Positions 52,275 to 63,810 of a DNA stretch of 64,000 nt are shown in pieces. The DNA lies in NCBI RefSeq assembly GCF_014202935.1, contig NZ_JACHHX010000003.1:167747-231746 (forward strand), given 5' to 3'. How positions within the stretch are numbered: position 1 is the stretch's first letter; each line of letters begins with the position of its first letter. Origin of the DNA: Rehaibacterium terrae (GTDB lineage: Bacteria; Pseudomonadota; Gammaproteobacteria; Xanthomonadales; Xanthomonadaceae). Made by a program: the position numbers and the translations under genes. The notes under the pieces were generated by a model. It was not told the DNA's origin. It did not search any database and saw only the letters and a program-made list of their open reading frames with translations.

Positions 52275-53573
52275 ATGCAAGAACCCCTCGGCCTGCGCCT
52301 GCTGCGCGCCTTCTACTCCCTGGTGCTGCGGCTGTTGATGCCGCTGATGCTGCTGCGCCTGGCGTTGCGCGGCCTCGACCAGCGCGACTACCTCGCCCGC
52401 TGGGGCGAGCGCTTCGGCCGCTTTCCCGACCACGGCCTGCGCGACACGATCTGGGTGCACGCGGTCTCGGTCGGCGAGACCAACGCCGCCGCGCCGCTGC
52501 TGGCGGCGCTGCGCGAACGGTACCCGGAGCGGCGCATCGTGGTCACCTCGATCACCCCCACCGGCTCGGCGCGGGTACGCAGGCTGTGGGGCGACTCGGT
52601 CTTCCACGTCTATCTGCCCTACGACCTGCACGGGCCGGTGAACCGCTTCCTCGACCGCGTGCGGCCGGCGCTGGCGGTGATCATGGAGACCGAGATCTGG
52701 CCGAACCTGTTCCACGCCTGCCGGCTGCGCGGCATTCCGGTGGTGGTGGCGAACGCGCGCCTGAGCGAGAAGTCGCTGCGCGGTTACGGGCCGGTCCGCC
52801 CGCTGGTGCGCGAGGCGATCCGCAGCGCGGCGCTGGTCGCGGCGCAGTCGGCGCCGGATGCGCAGCGGTTGATCGCGCTCGGCGCCGACCCGGCGCGGCT
52901 GCACGTGGTCGGCAACCTCAAGTACCACCAGGGCGTGCCCGAGGGGCTGGAGGCGGCGGCGGCGGCCTGGCGCAGCGTCTGGGGCGCGTACCGGCCGGTC
53001 TGGGTGGCGGCCAGCACCCACGAGCAGGAAGAGCCGCTGGTGCTGCGCGCCCACGCGCGGGTGCGCCAGCACTTCCCCGACGCGCTGCTGCTGTGGGCGC
53101 CGCGCCATCCCGAGCGTTTCGCGCAGGTGATCGAAGCGGCGCGCAGCGCCGGCCTGGTCACCGCCTGCCGCAGCCAGGACGAATTGCCACGGCCGGACAC
53201 GCAGTGCTTCGTGATCGACACGCTCGGCGACCTGATGAACTTCTACGCCGTCTCGGACGTCGCCTTCGTCGGCGGCAGCCTGCAGGCGATCGGCGGTCAC
53301 AACGTGATGGAGCCGGCGGCGCTGGGCGTGCCGGCGCTGGTCGGCCCGCACACCTTCAATTTTGCCGAGGCGACCGCGATGCTGGCCCGCGAGGGCGCGC
53401 TGCATGCGGTGGAGGATGCCGATGCGCTGGCGCGGGAACTGATCCGGCTGCTCGGCGAGCCGGGCGTGCGGCAGGCGATGGGCGAGGCCGGGCGGCGTGT
53501 GGTCGAGCACGAGCGCGGCGCGCTGGCGCGCACGCTGGCGCTGATCGAGAACGTGTTCCCCGCCGCCCGCTGA
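52275..53573 (+). CDS. waaA: 3-deoxy-D-manno-octulosonic acid (Kdo) transferase
   Basis: WaaA adds Kdo to the lipid A precursor from CMP-Kdo. The 432-residue protein has an N-terminal membrane segment (LRLLMPLMLLRLALRGL), the family motif WVHAVSVGETNAA with its catalytic Glu, METEIWPNLFHACR and VGNLKYHQ. Length matches E. coli WaaA (425). The ATG at 52275 was chosen because similarity begins there; the open frame to 52098 is not coding. TATCCT just before the ATG could be a -10 giving a very short leader. Whether one or two Kdo units are added is not determinable. Confidence 0.96.
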   Translation: MQEPLGLRLLRAFYSLVLRLLMPLMLLRLALRGLDQRDYLARWGERFGRFPDHGLRDTIWVHAVSVGETNAAAPLLAALRERYPERRIVVTSITPTGSARVRRLWGDSVFHVYLPYDLHGPVNRFLDRVRPALAVIMETEIWPNLFHACRLRGIPVVVANARLSEKSLRGYGPVRPLVREAIRSAALVAAQSAPDAQRLIALGADPARLHVVGNLKYHQGVPEGLEAAAAAWRSVWGAYRPVWVAASTHEQEEPLVLRAHARVRQHFPDALLLWAPRHPERFAQVIEAARSAGLVTACRSQDELPRPDTQCFVIDTLGDLMNFYAVSDVAFVGGSLQAIGGHNVMEPAALGVPALVGPHTFNFAEATAMLAREGALHAVEDADALARELIRLLGEPGVRQAMGEAGRRVVEHERGALARTLALIENVFPAAR

Positions 53574-53598
53574 GGCGCGGGCGGCGGGCCGCGGCGGC

Positions 53599-55011
53599 TT
53601 ACTCGGTGACGGTGTCCAGTGCGGCTTCGGCGTCGGCCACCAGCAGGCGGTTCACCGACTGCACGTCGCCGATCTCGATGTTGCCGGCGGCCTGCTTCAG
53701 GCGCAGCCCGTTGACCAGGAAGCCGTGACGGGCGCGGGCGTATTCGCGCTGCGCCTGGTAGAGCTGCTGCTGGCTGATCAGCACGTCGACGATGGTGCGG
53801 GTGCCGACCTCGAAGCCGGCCTCGGTGGCCTCCAGCGCGCTGCGCGCCGACACCAGCGCCTGCTGGCGGGCGTCGATCTCGCTCAGGCCGGCCAGCAGCG
53901 AGCGGTAGGCGTTGCGGGTCTGGCGGATCACCGCGCGCTGCTCCTGCTCGTACTGGTCGGCGATCGCGTCGCGGCTGTGGATCGCCTGGCGCACCCGGGC
54001 CTGGGTGGCGCCGCCGGCGAACAGCGGCACGGTCAGGGTCAGGCCGACGGTGGTGTTGTCGCGCGCGCTGGTGGAGGGGAAGGTCACGGTGTTCGAGGTG
54101 GTCTCGCCCCAGGTCGCGGTGTCGAAGCGGCGCACCGAGGCGCTGAGTGTCGGCAGATGGCCGGCGCGGGCGGTGCCGATGTCGTGGTCGGCAGCCTGCA
54201 GCGCCAGCAGGCGCGAGCGCAGCGCCGGATTCTGGCCGAGTGCCAGCTTCACCCAGGCTTCGGCGTCTTCCGGCGTCGGCGCGGTCGGCCGGAAGTCCGG
54301 CCCCAGGCCCTTGAGGCCGTACAGGGCGCGGCCGGTGATCTCGGCCAGCGCCTCGCGGGCGTCGTCCAGGGCGGTTTCGGCGGAGATCGCGGCGGCACGG
54401 GCGCTGTCGTGGCGGGCGCGTGCCTCGTGCACGTCGGTGATCGGCGACAGGCCGACTTCAAGGCGCTTTTCGGCCTGGTCGAGCTGGCGCTTGACGGCGC
54501 GCTCCTCGGCGCGGGCCGAGGCCAGCGTCTCGATCGCGGTGAGCACGTTGAAGTAGGCCTCGGCGACGCGAACCATCAGCGCGTGGTTGGCGGCCTCGTA
54601 GTCGGCGGCGGCGCGGTCGGCGCGGGCGCGGCTGGCGCGCAGGCCGGTGTAGTTGCCGTGGTTGTAGATCGACTGCCGCAGGGTCAGCGTGTAGCTGCGG
54701 GTGCGGTCGTCGCTGCTGCCGCTGCTGGGGCCGAAGCCGACCGTGCCGTCGGGATTGGGACGGGCACTGATGCCGCTGCTGTCGCCCTCGAAGTCGGAGA
54801 GGCTGGCTTCACCGTCGATCTGCGGCAGCAGACTGGCGCGCGAGATGTTCACGCCTTCGCGCTGCGACAGCATCTGGCTCTCGGCGGCGGCCAGCTGCGG
54901 GTCGCTCTGGCGGGCGAGGTCGTAGGCCTGCATCAGGTCGGCCGCGCCGGCGGTGCCGGCGACGGTGCCCAGCAGGATGGCGAGGCTGAGGGGGCGGAGG
55001 CGGAAGCGCAT
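53599..55011 (-). CDS. tolC: TolC-family outer-membrane channel protein
   Basis: A 470-residue outer-membrane factor for multidrug efflux and type I secretion. A signal peptide (LSLAILLGTVAGTAGAADL) is followed by two internal repeats (about 25-230 and 240-440) with the SDPQLAAAESQM opening, typical of TolC, and YNVLTAIETL-like helical hairpins. The open frame upstream is the antisense-like extension; the ATG at 55011 with AAAGGA fits. It is cotranscribed with pcm. It could serve as the partner of the RND pump or the MacAB-like exporter in this window. Confidence 0.93.
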   Translation of the reverse strand: MRFRLRPLSLAILLGTVAGTAGAADLMQAYDLARQSDPQLAAAESQMLSQREGVNISRASLLPQIDGEASLSDFEGDSSGISARPNPDGTVGFGPSSGSSDDRTRSYTLTLRQSIYNHGNYTGLRASRARADRAAADYEAANHALMVRVAEAYFNVLTAIETLASARAEERAVKRQLDQAEKRLEVGLSPITDVHEARARHDSARAAAISAETALDDAREALAEITGRALYGLKGLGPDFRPTAPTPEDAEAWVKLALGQNPALRSRLLALQAADHDIGTARAGHLPTLSASVRRFDTATWGETTSNTVTFPSTSARDNTTVGLTLTVPLFAGGATQARVRQAIHSRDAIADQYEQEQRAVIRQTRNAYRSLLAGLSEIDARQQALVSARSALEATEAGFEVGTRTIVDVLISQQQLYQAQREYARARHGFLVNGLRLKQAAGNIEIGDVQSVNRLLVADAEAALDTVTE

Positions 55012-55034
55012 GCGGGTTCCTTTCGTCAGCGGGA

Positions 55035-55688
55035 TCAGAGGGTGAAGCGCTTCACTGGCGCGGCACCCTGCAGGTAGGGGAGGTCGGTTTCGAACAGGCT
55101 CTCTTCCGCCCAGCGCTCGCCATGGCGCACCAGGCGCACGGCCTCCTGCACCGGCGAGTGGCCGCGCACGACGAACAGCCGGCCTTCCGGCCGCACCCAT
55201 TCGAGGAAGCGGGGCGGAATTTCGGCCACCGCTCCAGTCACACAGACCGCGTCGAACTGGTGGCTGGGGTCGTACGCCAGCGCGTCGGCCGTCTCCAGCC
55301 GCACGTTGGTGATGCCGTCGGCGAGCAGCCGCTGGCGCGCACGTTCGACGAAGTCGGCGTGGATGTCGATGCTGGTCACCGCGCGCGCCAGCCGCGCCAG
55401 ACAGGCGGTGATGAAGCCCGAGCCGGTGCCGATCTCCAGCACGTCGTCCTCGGGGGCGAGATCGAGCGCCTGCAGCATGCGGCCTTCGACCACCGGCTTC
55501 ATCATGAACTCGCCATGCTCCAGCGGCAGTGCCAGGTCTGCGAAGGCAAGCTTGCGGTAGCGCGGTGGCACGTAGTCCTCGCGCTTGACCACGGACAGGG
55601 TCTCAAGCACGCGCGGGTCCAGCACCTCCCAGGGCCGCACCTGCTGCTCGATCATGGCGTGACGGGCCTGCTCGAAATCGATTGCCAT
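55035..55688 (-). CDS. pcm: Protein-L-isoaspartate O-methyltransferase family protein
   Basis: A 217-residue SAM-dependent methyltransferase of the Pcm family, which repairs isoaspartyl residues in aged proteins. Motif I is VLEIGTGSGFITACLA, preceded by the family pattern MIEQQVRPWEVLDPRVL and YRKLAFADLALPL. This is the short branch found next to tolC in xanthomonads, so some members may have another substrate. The ATG at 55688 is preferred over the TTG at 55697, which would overlap the Shine-Dalgarno AAGGA. Confidence 0.88.
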   Translation of the reverse strand: MAIDFEQARHAMIEQQVRPWEVLDPRVLETLSVVKREDYVPPRYRKLAFADLALPLEHGEFMMKPVVEGRMLQALDLAPEDDVLEIGTGSGFITACLARLARAVTSIDIHADFVERARQRLLADGITNVRLETADALAYDPSHQFDAVCVTGAVAEIPPRFLEWVRPEGRLFVVRGHSPVQEAVRLVRHGERWAEESLFETDLPYLQGAAPVKRFTL

Positions 55689-55950
55689 CTGGCGCAAATC
55701 CTTGATGCGAAAAGACGCAAGAGTTTACGTCCGGGAGCCGGCACGGGAAAGCGAAGCTTCCGTCAGGCCCCGTACGCCGCCGTAGTGCCGGAGGTCATCG
55801 TGACCATCGGCCAGGGGGCGGGACGGGCGGCGAAGGACGGGAGCGAGTCTAGGCATCGGGCGACGGCATGGAACGGGGGCTGGCGGGACAGTCTTTCCTT
55901 GGCTCTCGACGGCGTGGCCTCCGGATGCCGGCGGGCACGCCATGGTTGCG

Positions 55951-56604
55951 TCAGCGGCGGTTGCCGGCCGGCGCGTGCGCCCGCACGAACAGGTCGACCA
56001 CGCTGTGCAGGTGTGCCTCGGCCGCTTCCGCCGACAGCGGTTCGCAGCAACCGATCAGCACGCGCAGATGGTTTAGGCCCTTGATCAGGCAAAAGAAATG
56101 CTCGGCCGAGCGAACCGGGTCGGGCACGTCGAGGGCGCCGGCATCGTGGGCATGGCGCAGCAGGGCCTCGAATTCGGCCAGGGTGCGGCGCGGGCCGGCC
56201 TCGTAGAACAGCTTGGCCAGCTTGGGGCTGTCCGGCGCCTGCGCGGCCATGATCCGGTGCAGGCGTACCGCCTCGTCGCTGGTCACCAGGCGGTGGAAGC
56301 GGCGGGCGATGGTCAGCAGCACCTCGCGGATCGGGCCGGCATCCGGGCCGAGCTCGAACACCGCGTGCGGCAGCATCTCCTCGCACTTGGCCTTCACCGC
56401 CTCGGTGAACAGGGTGTCCTTGTCGGTGAAGTGGCTGTAGACGGTGAGCTTGGAGACGCCGGCCTCGGTGGCGATCGCGTCCATGGTGATGCCGTCGTAG
56501 CCGTGGCGGGGGAACAGGCGCTTGGCGGCGTCGAGGATGGCCTGGCGCTTCTCCAGGTCCTTGGGGCGGCCGGGCCCGGCGGGTTTGGCACGTGGCTTGG
56601 GCAT
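55951..56604 (-). CDS. TetR/AcrR-family transcriptional regulator
   Basis: A 217-residue repressor divergent from an RND efflux pair, which it probably controls. The N-terminal helix-turn-helix is clear (ILDAAKRLFPRHGYDGITMD and AGVSKLTVYSHFTDKDTLF), followed by a C-terminal ligand-binding helical domain of the TetR_C type. The ATG at 56604 has GGA seven bases upstream. GTG one codon earlier is possible. A candidate operator lies between it and the adaptor gene. Confidence 0.93.
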   Translation of the reverse strand: MPKPRAKPAGPGRPKDLEKRQAILDAAKRLFPRHGYDGITMDAIATEAGVSKLTVYSHFTDKDTLFTEAVKAKCEEMLPHAVFELGPDAGPIREVLLTIARRFHRLVTSDEAVRLHRIMAAQAPDSPKLAKLFYEAGPRRTLAEFEALLRHAHDAGALDVPDPVRSAEHFFCLIKGLNHLRVLIGCCEPLSAEAAEAHLHSVVDLFVRAHAPAGNRR

Positions 56605-56629
56605 CACTGTTCCGTGGCAGGCAAATAGT

Positions 56630-56655
56630 GGACTGTCTGGTCTTGTAATTATACT
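56630..56655. promoter_or_regulatory. AT-rich divergent promoter/operator between TetR regulator and RND genes
   Basis: The short imperfect palindrome GGACTGTCTGGTCT (56630-56643) resembles TetR-family operators. It is followed by TAATTATACTATA, which contains TATACT (56650-56655) as a -10 for the adaptor gene and a perfect TATAAT on the minus strand (56653-56648) as a -10 for the regulator. The two promoters overlap, so one repressor site could shut both. Confidence 0.5.
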
Positions 56656-56704
56656 ATACCCGGCGGTTCAATTTCAGTTCCGTGCGGAACGCGAGGAAAT
56701 CCCG

Positions 56705-57808
56705 ATGTCCAGACATCCGCTCCACGCGGGCGCGGCGATGGCGCTGGGCCTGCTGCTGGCCGCCTGCGGCAACGGCAACGGCGAAGTCGAGCCGGTGCGG
56801 CCGGCGATGGTCGTGCAGCCCGTGCCGACGGCCGCGGCGTTCGAGTCCTTCGCCGGCGAGGTGCGTGCCCGCCACGAGCCGGCGCTGGCCTTCCGCATCG
56901 GCGGCAAGGTGGCGCGCCGTCACGTCGAGGTGGGCGACCGCGTGCGTGCCGGTCAGGTCTTGGCCGAGCTGGACCCGGAAGATGCGCGCCTGCAGGTGGA
57001 GGCCGCGCGGGCCCAGCTCGATGCGGCCGAAGCCGATCTGGAACTTGCCCGCGCCGAGCGCGAGCGCTACCTGGCTTTGGTCGGGCAGCAGCTGGTCAGC
57101 CGCTCGCTGTTCGAGGCCCGCGACAACGCGTTTCGCGCCGCCCAGGCGAGGGTCGAGCAGACGCGCGCGCAGTACGAGGTGGCGCGAAACCAGGCCGGTT
57201 ACACGCGACTGGCCGCACCAGCCGACGGCGTCATCGCGCAGCGCCTGGTCGAGGCCGGACAGGTGGTGGCGGCGGGTCAGACGGTGTTCGTGCTGGCGCA
57301 GGACGGCGAGCGTGAGGTGGTGATCAGCCTGCCCGAACAACGGGTCGGGCAGTTCGCCATCGGCCTGCCGGTGACGGTGGTGTTGTGGTCGCGCGAGAAC
57401 GAGCGCTTCCCCGGCACGCTGCGCGAGCTGGCGCCGGCGGCCGACCCGCAGTCGCGCACCTTCGCCGCGCGGGTGGCCTTCACCGCCGACGCGGCGGTCG
57501 AGCTCGGCCAGAGTGCGCGGGTGTATGTCGCACGCAACGGCCAGGTCGAGTTGACGGTGCCGCTGTCGGCCATCCATGCCGAGGATGGCGCGCCGTTCGT
57601 GTGGCGGGTGGATCCGGCCAGTAGGCGCGTACGGCGGGTGGCCGTCGACCTCGGTCCCTACGGTGAGGACCGGGTGCCGGTGCGCGCCGGTCTGGAACCG
57701 GGTGACTGGATCGTGGCGGCCGGCGTCCATCTGCTGCGCGAAGGCCAGCAGGTCAGGCCGGTGGACCGCGAGAACCGTGAGGTCGCCCTCGTCGCCGGTC
57801 AGCCCTGA
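56705..57808 (+). CDS. RND efflux periplasmic adaptor lipoprotein
   Basis: A 367-residue membrane-fusion protein anchored as a lipoprotein (LGLLLAACGNGNG, Cys near residue 21). The lipoyl halves are FRIGGKVARRHVEVGDRV and GYTRLAAPADGVIAQRLVEAG, flanking an alpha-hairpin (about 90-150). Then come a beta-barrel and membrane-proximal domain. This layout is the AcrA/MexA type. GAGGAAAT precedes the ATG. The pump gene starts ten bases after its stop. It probably pairs with a TolC-type channel elsewhere, possibly the one at 53.6 kb. Confidence 0.92.
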   Translation: MSRHPLHAGAAMALGLLLAACGNGNGEVEPVRPAMVVQPVPTAAAFESFAGEVRARHEPALAFRIGGKVARRHVEVGDRVRAGQVLAELDPEDARLQVEAARAQLDAAEADLELARAERERYLALVGQQLVSRSLFEARDNAFRAAQARVEQTRAQYEVARNQAGYTRLAAPADGVIAQRLVEAGQVVAAGQTVFVLAQDGEREVVISLPEQRVGQFAIGLPVTVVLWSRENERFPGTLRELAPAADPQSRTFAARVAFTADAAVELGQSARVYVARNGQVELTVPLSAIHAEDGAPFVWRVDPASRRVRRVAVDLGPYGEDRVPVRAGLEPGDWIVAAGVHLLREGQQVRPVDRENREVALVAGQP

Positions 57809-57818
57809 GGTCCGCGTG

Positions 57819-60800
57819 ATGGAACGCTTCAACCTGTCCGAGTGGTCGCTGCGCAACCGCGGCCTGGTGCTCTACGCCATGCTGCTGCTGGCGGTCACCG
57901 GGGTTTACTCCTACCTGCATCTGGGGCGGAGCGAGGACCCGCCGTTCACCTTCAAGGCGATGGTCGTCCGCACGCTGTGGCCGGGCGCCAGCGCGGAAGA
58001 AGTGGCGCGCCAGGTCACCGAGCGCATCGAGAAGAAGCTGATGGAGACCGGGCGCTACGAGTTCATCCGCGCCTATTCGCGGCCGGGCGAGTCGCAGGTG
58101 ATCTTCGTGGCGAAGGATTCGCTGACTTCGAAGGATCTGCCCGATCTGTGGTACCAGATCCGCAAGAAGGTCGGCGACATCCGCCACACGCTGCCGCCGG
58201 GCGTGGTGGGTCCGTTCTTCAACGACGAGTTCGGCGACACCTTCGGCAACATCTACGCGCTGACGGCGGACGGCTTCGACTACGCCACCATGAAGGACTA
58301 CGCCGAGCGCCTGCAGCTGGAGCTGCAGCGGGTGCCGGACGTGGGCAAGGTCGAGCTGATCGGCCTGCAGGAAGAAAAAATCTGGATCGAGCTGTCGAAC
58401 ACCAAGCTGGCGACGCTCGGCGTGCCGCTGGCCGAGGTGCAGCGCGCGCTCGACGAGCAGAACGCGGTGCTGCCGGCCGGCTTCTTCGAGACACCCACCG
58501 ACCGCGTGCACTTGCGGGTATCGGGCCGGTTCGAGTCGGTGGAGGCGATCGGCGAGTTCCCGATCCGTGTGGCCGGCCGCGATTTCCGCATCGGCGACGT
58601 GGCCGAGGTGCGACGCGGCTTTTCCGACCCGCCGGCGCCGCGCATGCGCTTCATGGGCGAGGACGCCATCGGGATCGCGGTGGCGATGCGCGACGGCGGC
58701 AACATCCTCCAGCTCGGAAAGCGGCTGGAGGCCGAGTTCGCGCGCCTGCAGGAGACGCTGCCGGTCGGCATGAGCCTGCACAAGGTGGCCGATCAGCCAC
58801 GCGCCGTGCGCGCCTCGGTCGGCGAGTTCGTCAAGGTGCTGGCCGAGGCGGTGGCGATCGTGCTGCTGGTGAGCTTCTTCTCGCTGGGTTTTCGCACCGG
58901 GCTGGTGGTGGCGGTGACGATCCCGCTGGTGCTGGCGATGACCTTCGCCGGCATGCACCACTTCGGCATCGGCCTGCACAAGATCTCGCTCGGCGCGCTG
59001 GTGCTTGCGCTGGGTCTGCTGGTGGATGACGCCATCATCGCGGTGGAGATGATGGCGGTGAAGATGGAGCAGGGCTGGGACCGGCTGAAGGCCGCGGCCT
59101 TCATGTGGAAGGCGACCGCCTTCCCGATGCTCACCGGCACGCTGGTGACGGCGGCCGGCTTCCTGCCGATCGCCACGGCGGCGTCGAGTACCGGCGAGTA
59201 CACCCGCTCGCTATTCCAGGTGGTGACGCTGGCGTTGCTGCTGAGCTGGATCGCGGCGGTGGTGTTCGTGCCGTATCTGGGCGACAAGCTGCTGCCGGAC
59301 CTGACCAGAAAGCCTGGCGGCGGGCAGGGCGGCCACGACCCGTACGCGACGCCGTTCTACCGCCGCTTCCGCGCCCTGGTCGAGTGGTGCGTGGACCGCC
59401 GCATGCTGGTGATCGCGATCACGGTGGCGCTGTTCGTCGCCTCGGTGGGGCTGTTCCGCTTCGTGCCGCAGCAGTTCTTCCCGGCCTCGACGCGGCTGGA
59501 GCTGCTGGTGGATCTCAAGTTGGCCGAGGGCAGTTCCCTGCGTGCCACCGAGGCGCAGGCGCGCAAACTGGAGGCGCTGCTGCGGGAGAAGGAGGGTATC
59601 GAGAACTACGTGGCCTATGTCGGCACCGGCGCGCCGCGCTTCTATCTGCCGCTCGACCAGCAATTGCCGCAGGCCAGCTTCGCCCAGTTCGTGCTGCTCA
59701 CCCGCGACATCGAGGCGCGCGAGCAGGTGCGGGCCTGGCTGATCGAAACCCTGGCGGAGCATTTCCCGGACTTGCAGACCCGGGTGACCCGGCTGGAGAA
59801 CGGTCCGCCGGTCGGCTACCCGGTGCAGCTGCGTGTCTCCGGCGAGCACATCCCGGAAGTGCGGCGACTGGCGCGCGAGGTCGCCGACGTGCTGCGCGCC
59901 AATCCCCACGTCACCAACGTTCATCTCGACTGGGAGGAGCCGAGCAAGGTCGTGCGCCTGCAGCTCGACCAGGCGCGTGCCCGCGCGCTAGGCGTGAGCT
60001 CGGCGGCGTTGGCCAGGTTCCTGCAGGGCTCACTGTCGGGCACGCCGGTCAGCCAGTACCGCGAGGACAACGAGCTGATCGAGATCCTGTTGCGCGGCCC
60101 GGAGGCTGAGCGCACCAGCCTGAGCCTGCTGCCCAGCCTGTCGGTGCCCACCGCCAGTGGCCGCAGTGTACCGCTGAGCCAGATCGCCACGCTCGAGTAC
60201 GGCTTCGAGGAAGGCGTCATCTGGCACCGCGACCGCCTGCCCACCGTCACCGTGCGCGCCGACATCTATGGCAAGGCGCTGCCGGCCTCGGTGGTGGCCG
60301 AGATCGCGCCCAGGCTCGATCCGGTCCGTGCCGCGCTGCCGCCGGGCTACCGGCTGGAGATCGGCGGTACGGTGGAGGACTCGGCGCGCGGCTCGCGCTC
60401 GGTCGCCGCCGGCATGCCGCTGTTCCTGGTGGTGGTGTTCACCCTGCTGATGATCCAGCTCAAGAGCTTCGCGCGCTCGCTGCTGGTGTTCCTGACCGCG
60501 CCGCTGGGCCTGATCGGCGTGACGGCGTTCCTGCTGATCGGACGGGTGCCGTTCGGCTTCGTCGCCATGCTCGGCACCATCGCACTGTCGGGCATGATCA
60601 TGCGCAACGCGATCATCCTGGTGGACCAGATCGAGCAGGACATCGCCGCCGGCAGCCCCCCCTGGCAGGCCATCGTCGATGCCACCGTGCGCCGCTTCCG
60701 GCCGATCGTGCTGACCGCGCTGACGGCGGTGCTGGCGATGATCCCGCTGTCGCGCAGCGTGTTCTTCGGGCCGATGGCGGTGGCGATCATGGGCGGCCTG

Positions 60801-60878
60801 CTGGTGGCCACCGCGCTGACCCTGCTGTTCCTGCCGGCGCTGTACGCGGCGTGGTTCCGGGTGCAGCGTGCGGCGTGA
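57819..60878 (+). CDS. RND-family efflux transporter permease
   Basis: A 1019-residue inner-membrane pump (AcrB/MdtB/OqxB superfamily) driven by proton flow, exporting drugs or small molecules. There are twelve membrane helices and two large periplasmic loops. The N-terminal helix runs NRGLVLYAMLLLAVTGVYSYL, and helix 4 carries LVLALGLLVDDAIIAVE with the proton-relay Asp pair. The sequence branch (SEDPPFTFKAMVV) is the one in which the transporter is a trimer partner of a single adaptor lipoprotein. The start is the ATG at 57819, ten bases after the adaptor stop, with TGAGG overlapping that stop. The substrate is unknown. Confidence 0.93.
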   Translation: MERFNLSEWSLRNRGLVLYAMLLLAVTGVYSYLHLGRSEDPPFTFKAMVVRTLWPGASAEEVARQVTERIEKKLMETGRYEFIRAYSRPGESQVIFVAKDSLTSKDLPDLWYQIRKKVGDIRHTLPPGVVGPFFNDEFGDTFGNIYALTADGFDYATMKDYAERLQLELQRVPDVGKVELIGLQEEKIWIELSNTKLATLGVPLAEVQRALDEQNAVLPAGFFETPTDRVHLRVSGRFESVEAIGEFPIRVAGRDFRIGDVAEVRRGFSDPPAPRMRFMGEDAIGIAVAMRDGGNILQLGKRLEAEFARLQETLPVGMSLHKVADQPRAVRASVGEFVKVLAEAVAIVLLVSFFSLGFRTGLVVAVTIPLVLAMTFAGMHHFGIGLHKISLGALVLALGLLVDDAIIAVEMMAVKMEQGWDRLKAAAFMWKATAFPMLTGTLVTAAGFLPIATAASSTGEYTRSLFQVVTLALLLSWIAAVVFVPYLGDKLLPDLTRKPGGGQGGHDPYATPFYRRFRALVEWCVDRRMLVIAITVALFVASVGLFRFVPQQFFPASTRLELLVDLKLAEGSSLRATEAQARKLEALLREKEGIENYVAYVGTGAPRFYLPLDQQLPQASFAQFVLLTRDIEAREQVRAWLIETLAEHFPDLQTRVTRLENGPPVGYPVQLRVSGEHIPEVRRLAREVADVLRANPHVTNVHLDWEEPSKVVRLQLDQARARALGVSSAALARFLQGSLSGTPVSQYREDNELIEILLRGPEAERTSLSLLPSLSVPTASGRSVPLSQIATLEYGFEEGVIWHRDRLPTVTVRADIYGKALPASVVAEIAPRLDPVRAALPPGYRLEIGGTVEDSARGSRSVAAGMPLFLVVVFTLLMIQLKSFARSLLVFLTAPLGLIGVTAFLLIGRVPFGFVAMLGTIALSGMIMRNAIILVDQIEQDIAAGSPPWQAIVDATVRRFRPIVLTALTAVLAMIPLSRSVFFGPMAVAIMGGLLVATALTLLFLPALYAAWFRVQRAA

Positions 60879-61051
60879 CGGGGAGACGCTTTTCGCCGAG
60901 GGTCGGCGCGGATCAACGCGGATCCGTCATGGAATGGATGTGGGCGCACCGAGGTGCCGGCGCTGGCCGCGGCGCACGCTGACAAGTTCAATCCGTGGCC
61001 GAACCCGCCCCCCTCGCACACCCCCGCCGTCCGTGCTCCAATAGGCGCCTG

Positions 61052-63090
<2,039 letters not shown>

Positions 63091-63280
63091 CGGGCCGGCC
63101 GCTCGCGATGGCGGCCGGCGCTCCGCCGTCGGAAACCCATGGAACGCCCAGCGCATGCCGGAGGTTCAGCCGCGCCAGTGGAGTGAGAAGGGGCACGGTG
63201 CTCAGCCAGGCGCGGCAGCCAGGATGCAGCGTACCGGAGCATGAACGGGAAGCGGCTGCGCCGCGCCGCCGCCGTGCCGT

Positions 63281-63786
63281 CTTCACCCTGCAGACGCTGC
63301 GCGCTGACGCAGGCGCGCTGGAGGGCGATGCCGGCCAGGTCGGCGGCTGCTCCCTGCATGCCGGCGTGGCCGTCGAGGCACACGACAGCCACAAGCTGCT
63401 GAGCTGTGCCGGTGCATCATGCGTCCGGCAATCAGCGAGAAGCGCCTTTCGACCAAGCTCAGGACAGGGCTTGTCGATCTCGCCGCAGGGAAGGGTGCGC
63501 TACCAGCTCAGGACGCCGTGGCGCACCGAGCGAGCGTAGCGAGTGAAGGCGCAGCGAGCACAGCGGGCGTTGCCGCGCAGTGGCCGACCGAGCGAAGCGA
63601 AGGCGTGTCGCGAAGCGACCGAACGGCACCACGCACGTCGAACGGGATCGGCTGGACTTCATCGCCAAGCTGGCGGCGCTGGTGCCGCCACCGCGCGCCT
63701 TCCTCACCCGCTTCCCCGGCATCTTTGCGCCAGACTCCAGCCTCCGTGCACAGTTGACCCCACCCGGCCGTGCGCCCGGTCGATAG
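63281..63786 (+). pseudogene. Decayed IS91-family (Y2/putative transposase) remnant
   Basis: Fragments of the C-terminal half of an IS91-type transposase are scattered over two frames. One frame gives VFTLQTLRADAGALEG, QVGGCSLHAGVAVEAH and GRVRYQLRTPWR. Another gives IMRPAISEKRLS. After a 97-base interruption a further frame gives NGTTHV, LDFIAKLAALVPPPRAFLTR and FPGIFAPDSSLRAQL, ending at TAG 63784-63786. These match the family's conserved blocks in order. The N-terminal zinc and catalytic part is missing and at least three frame changes occur, so the gene is dead. The intergenic 63091-63280 before it holds only a weak GC hairpin (63094-63119). Confidence 0.8.
63525..63621. repeat. 97-base repeat-rich insert inside the transposase remnant
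   Basis: This stretch separates the PWR codons (ending 63524) from the next conserved codons (Asn-Gly-Thr at 63622), where family members are contiguous. It begins and ends with ACCG. It is built of related GAGCGNAGCGA motifs (GAGCGAGCGTAGCGAGTGAAGG, and GAGCGAAGCGAAGG) and contains a GTCGC-GAA-GCGAC hairpin (63607-63619). It has no coding sense. Confidence 0.7.
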
Positions 63787-63810
63787 AGGGCGCGCCAACC
63801 CACCCCAGGC

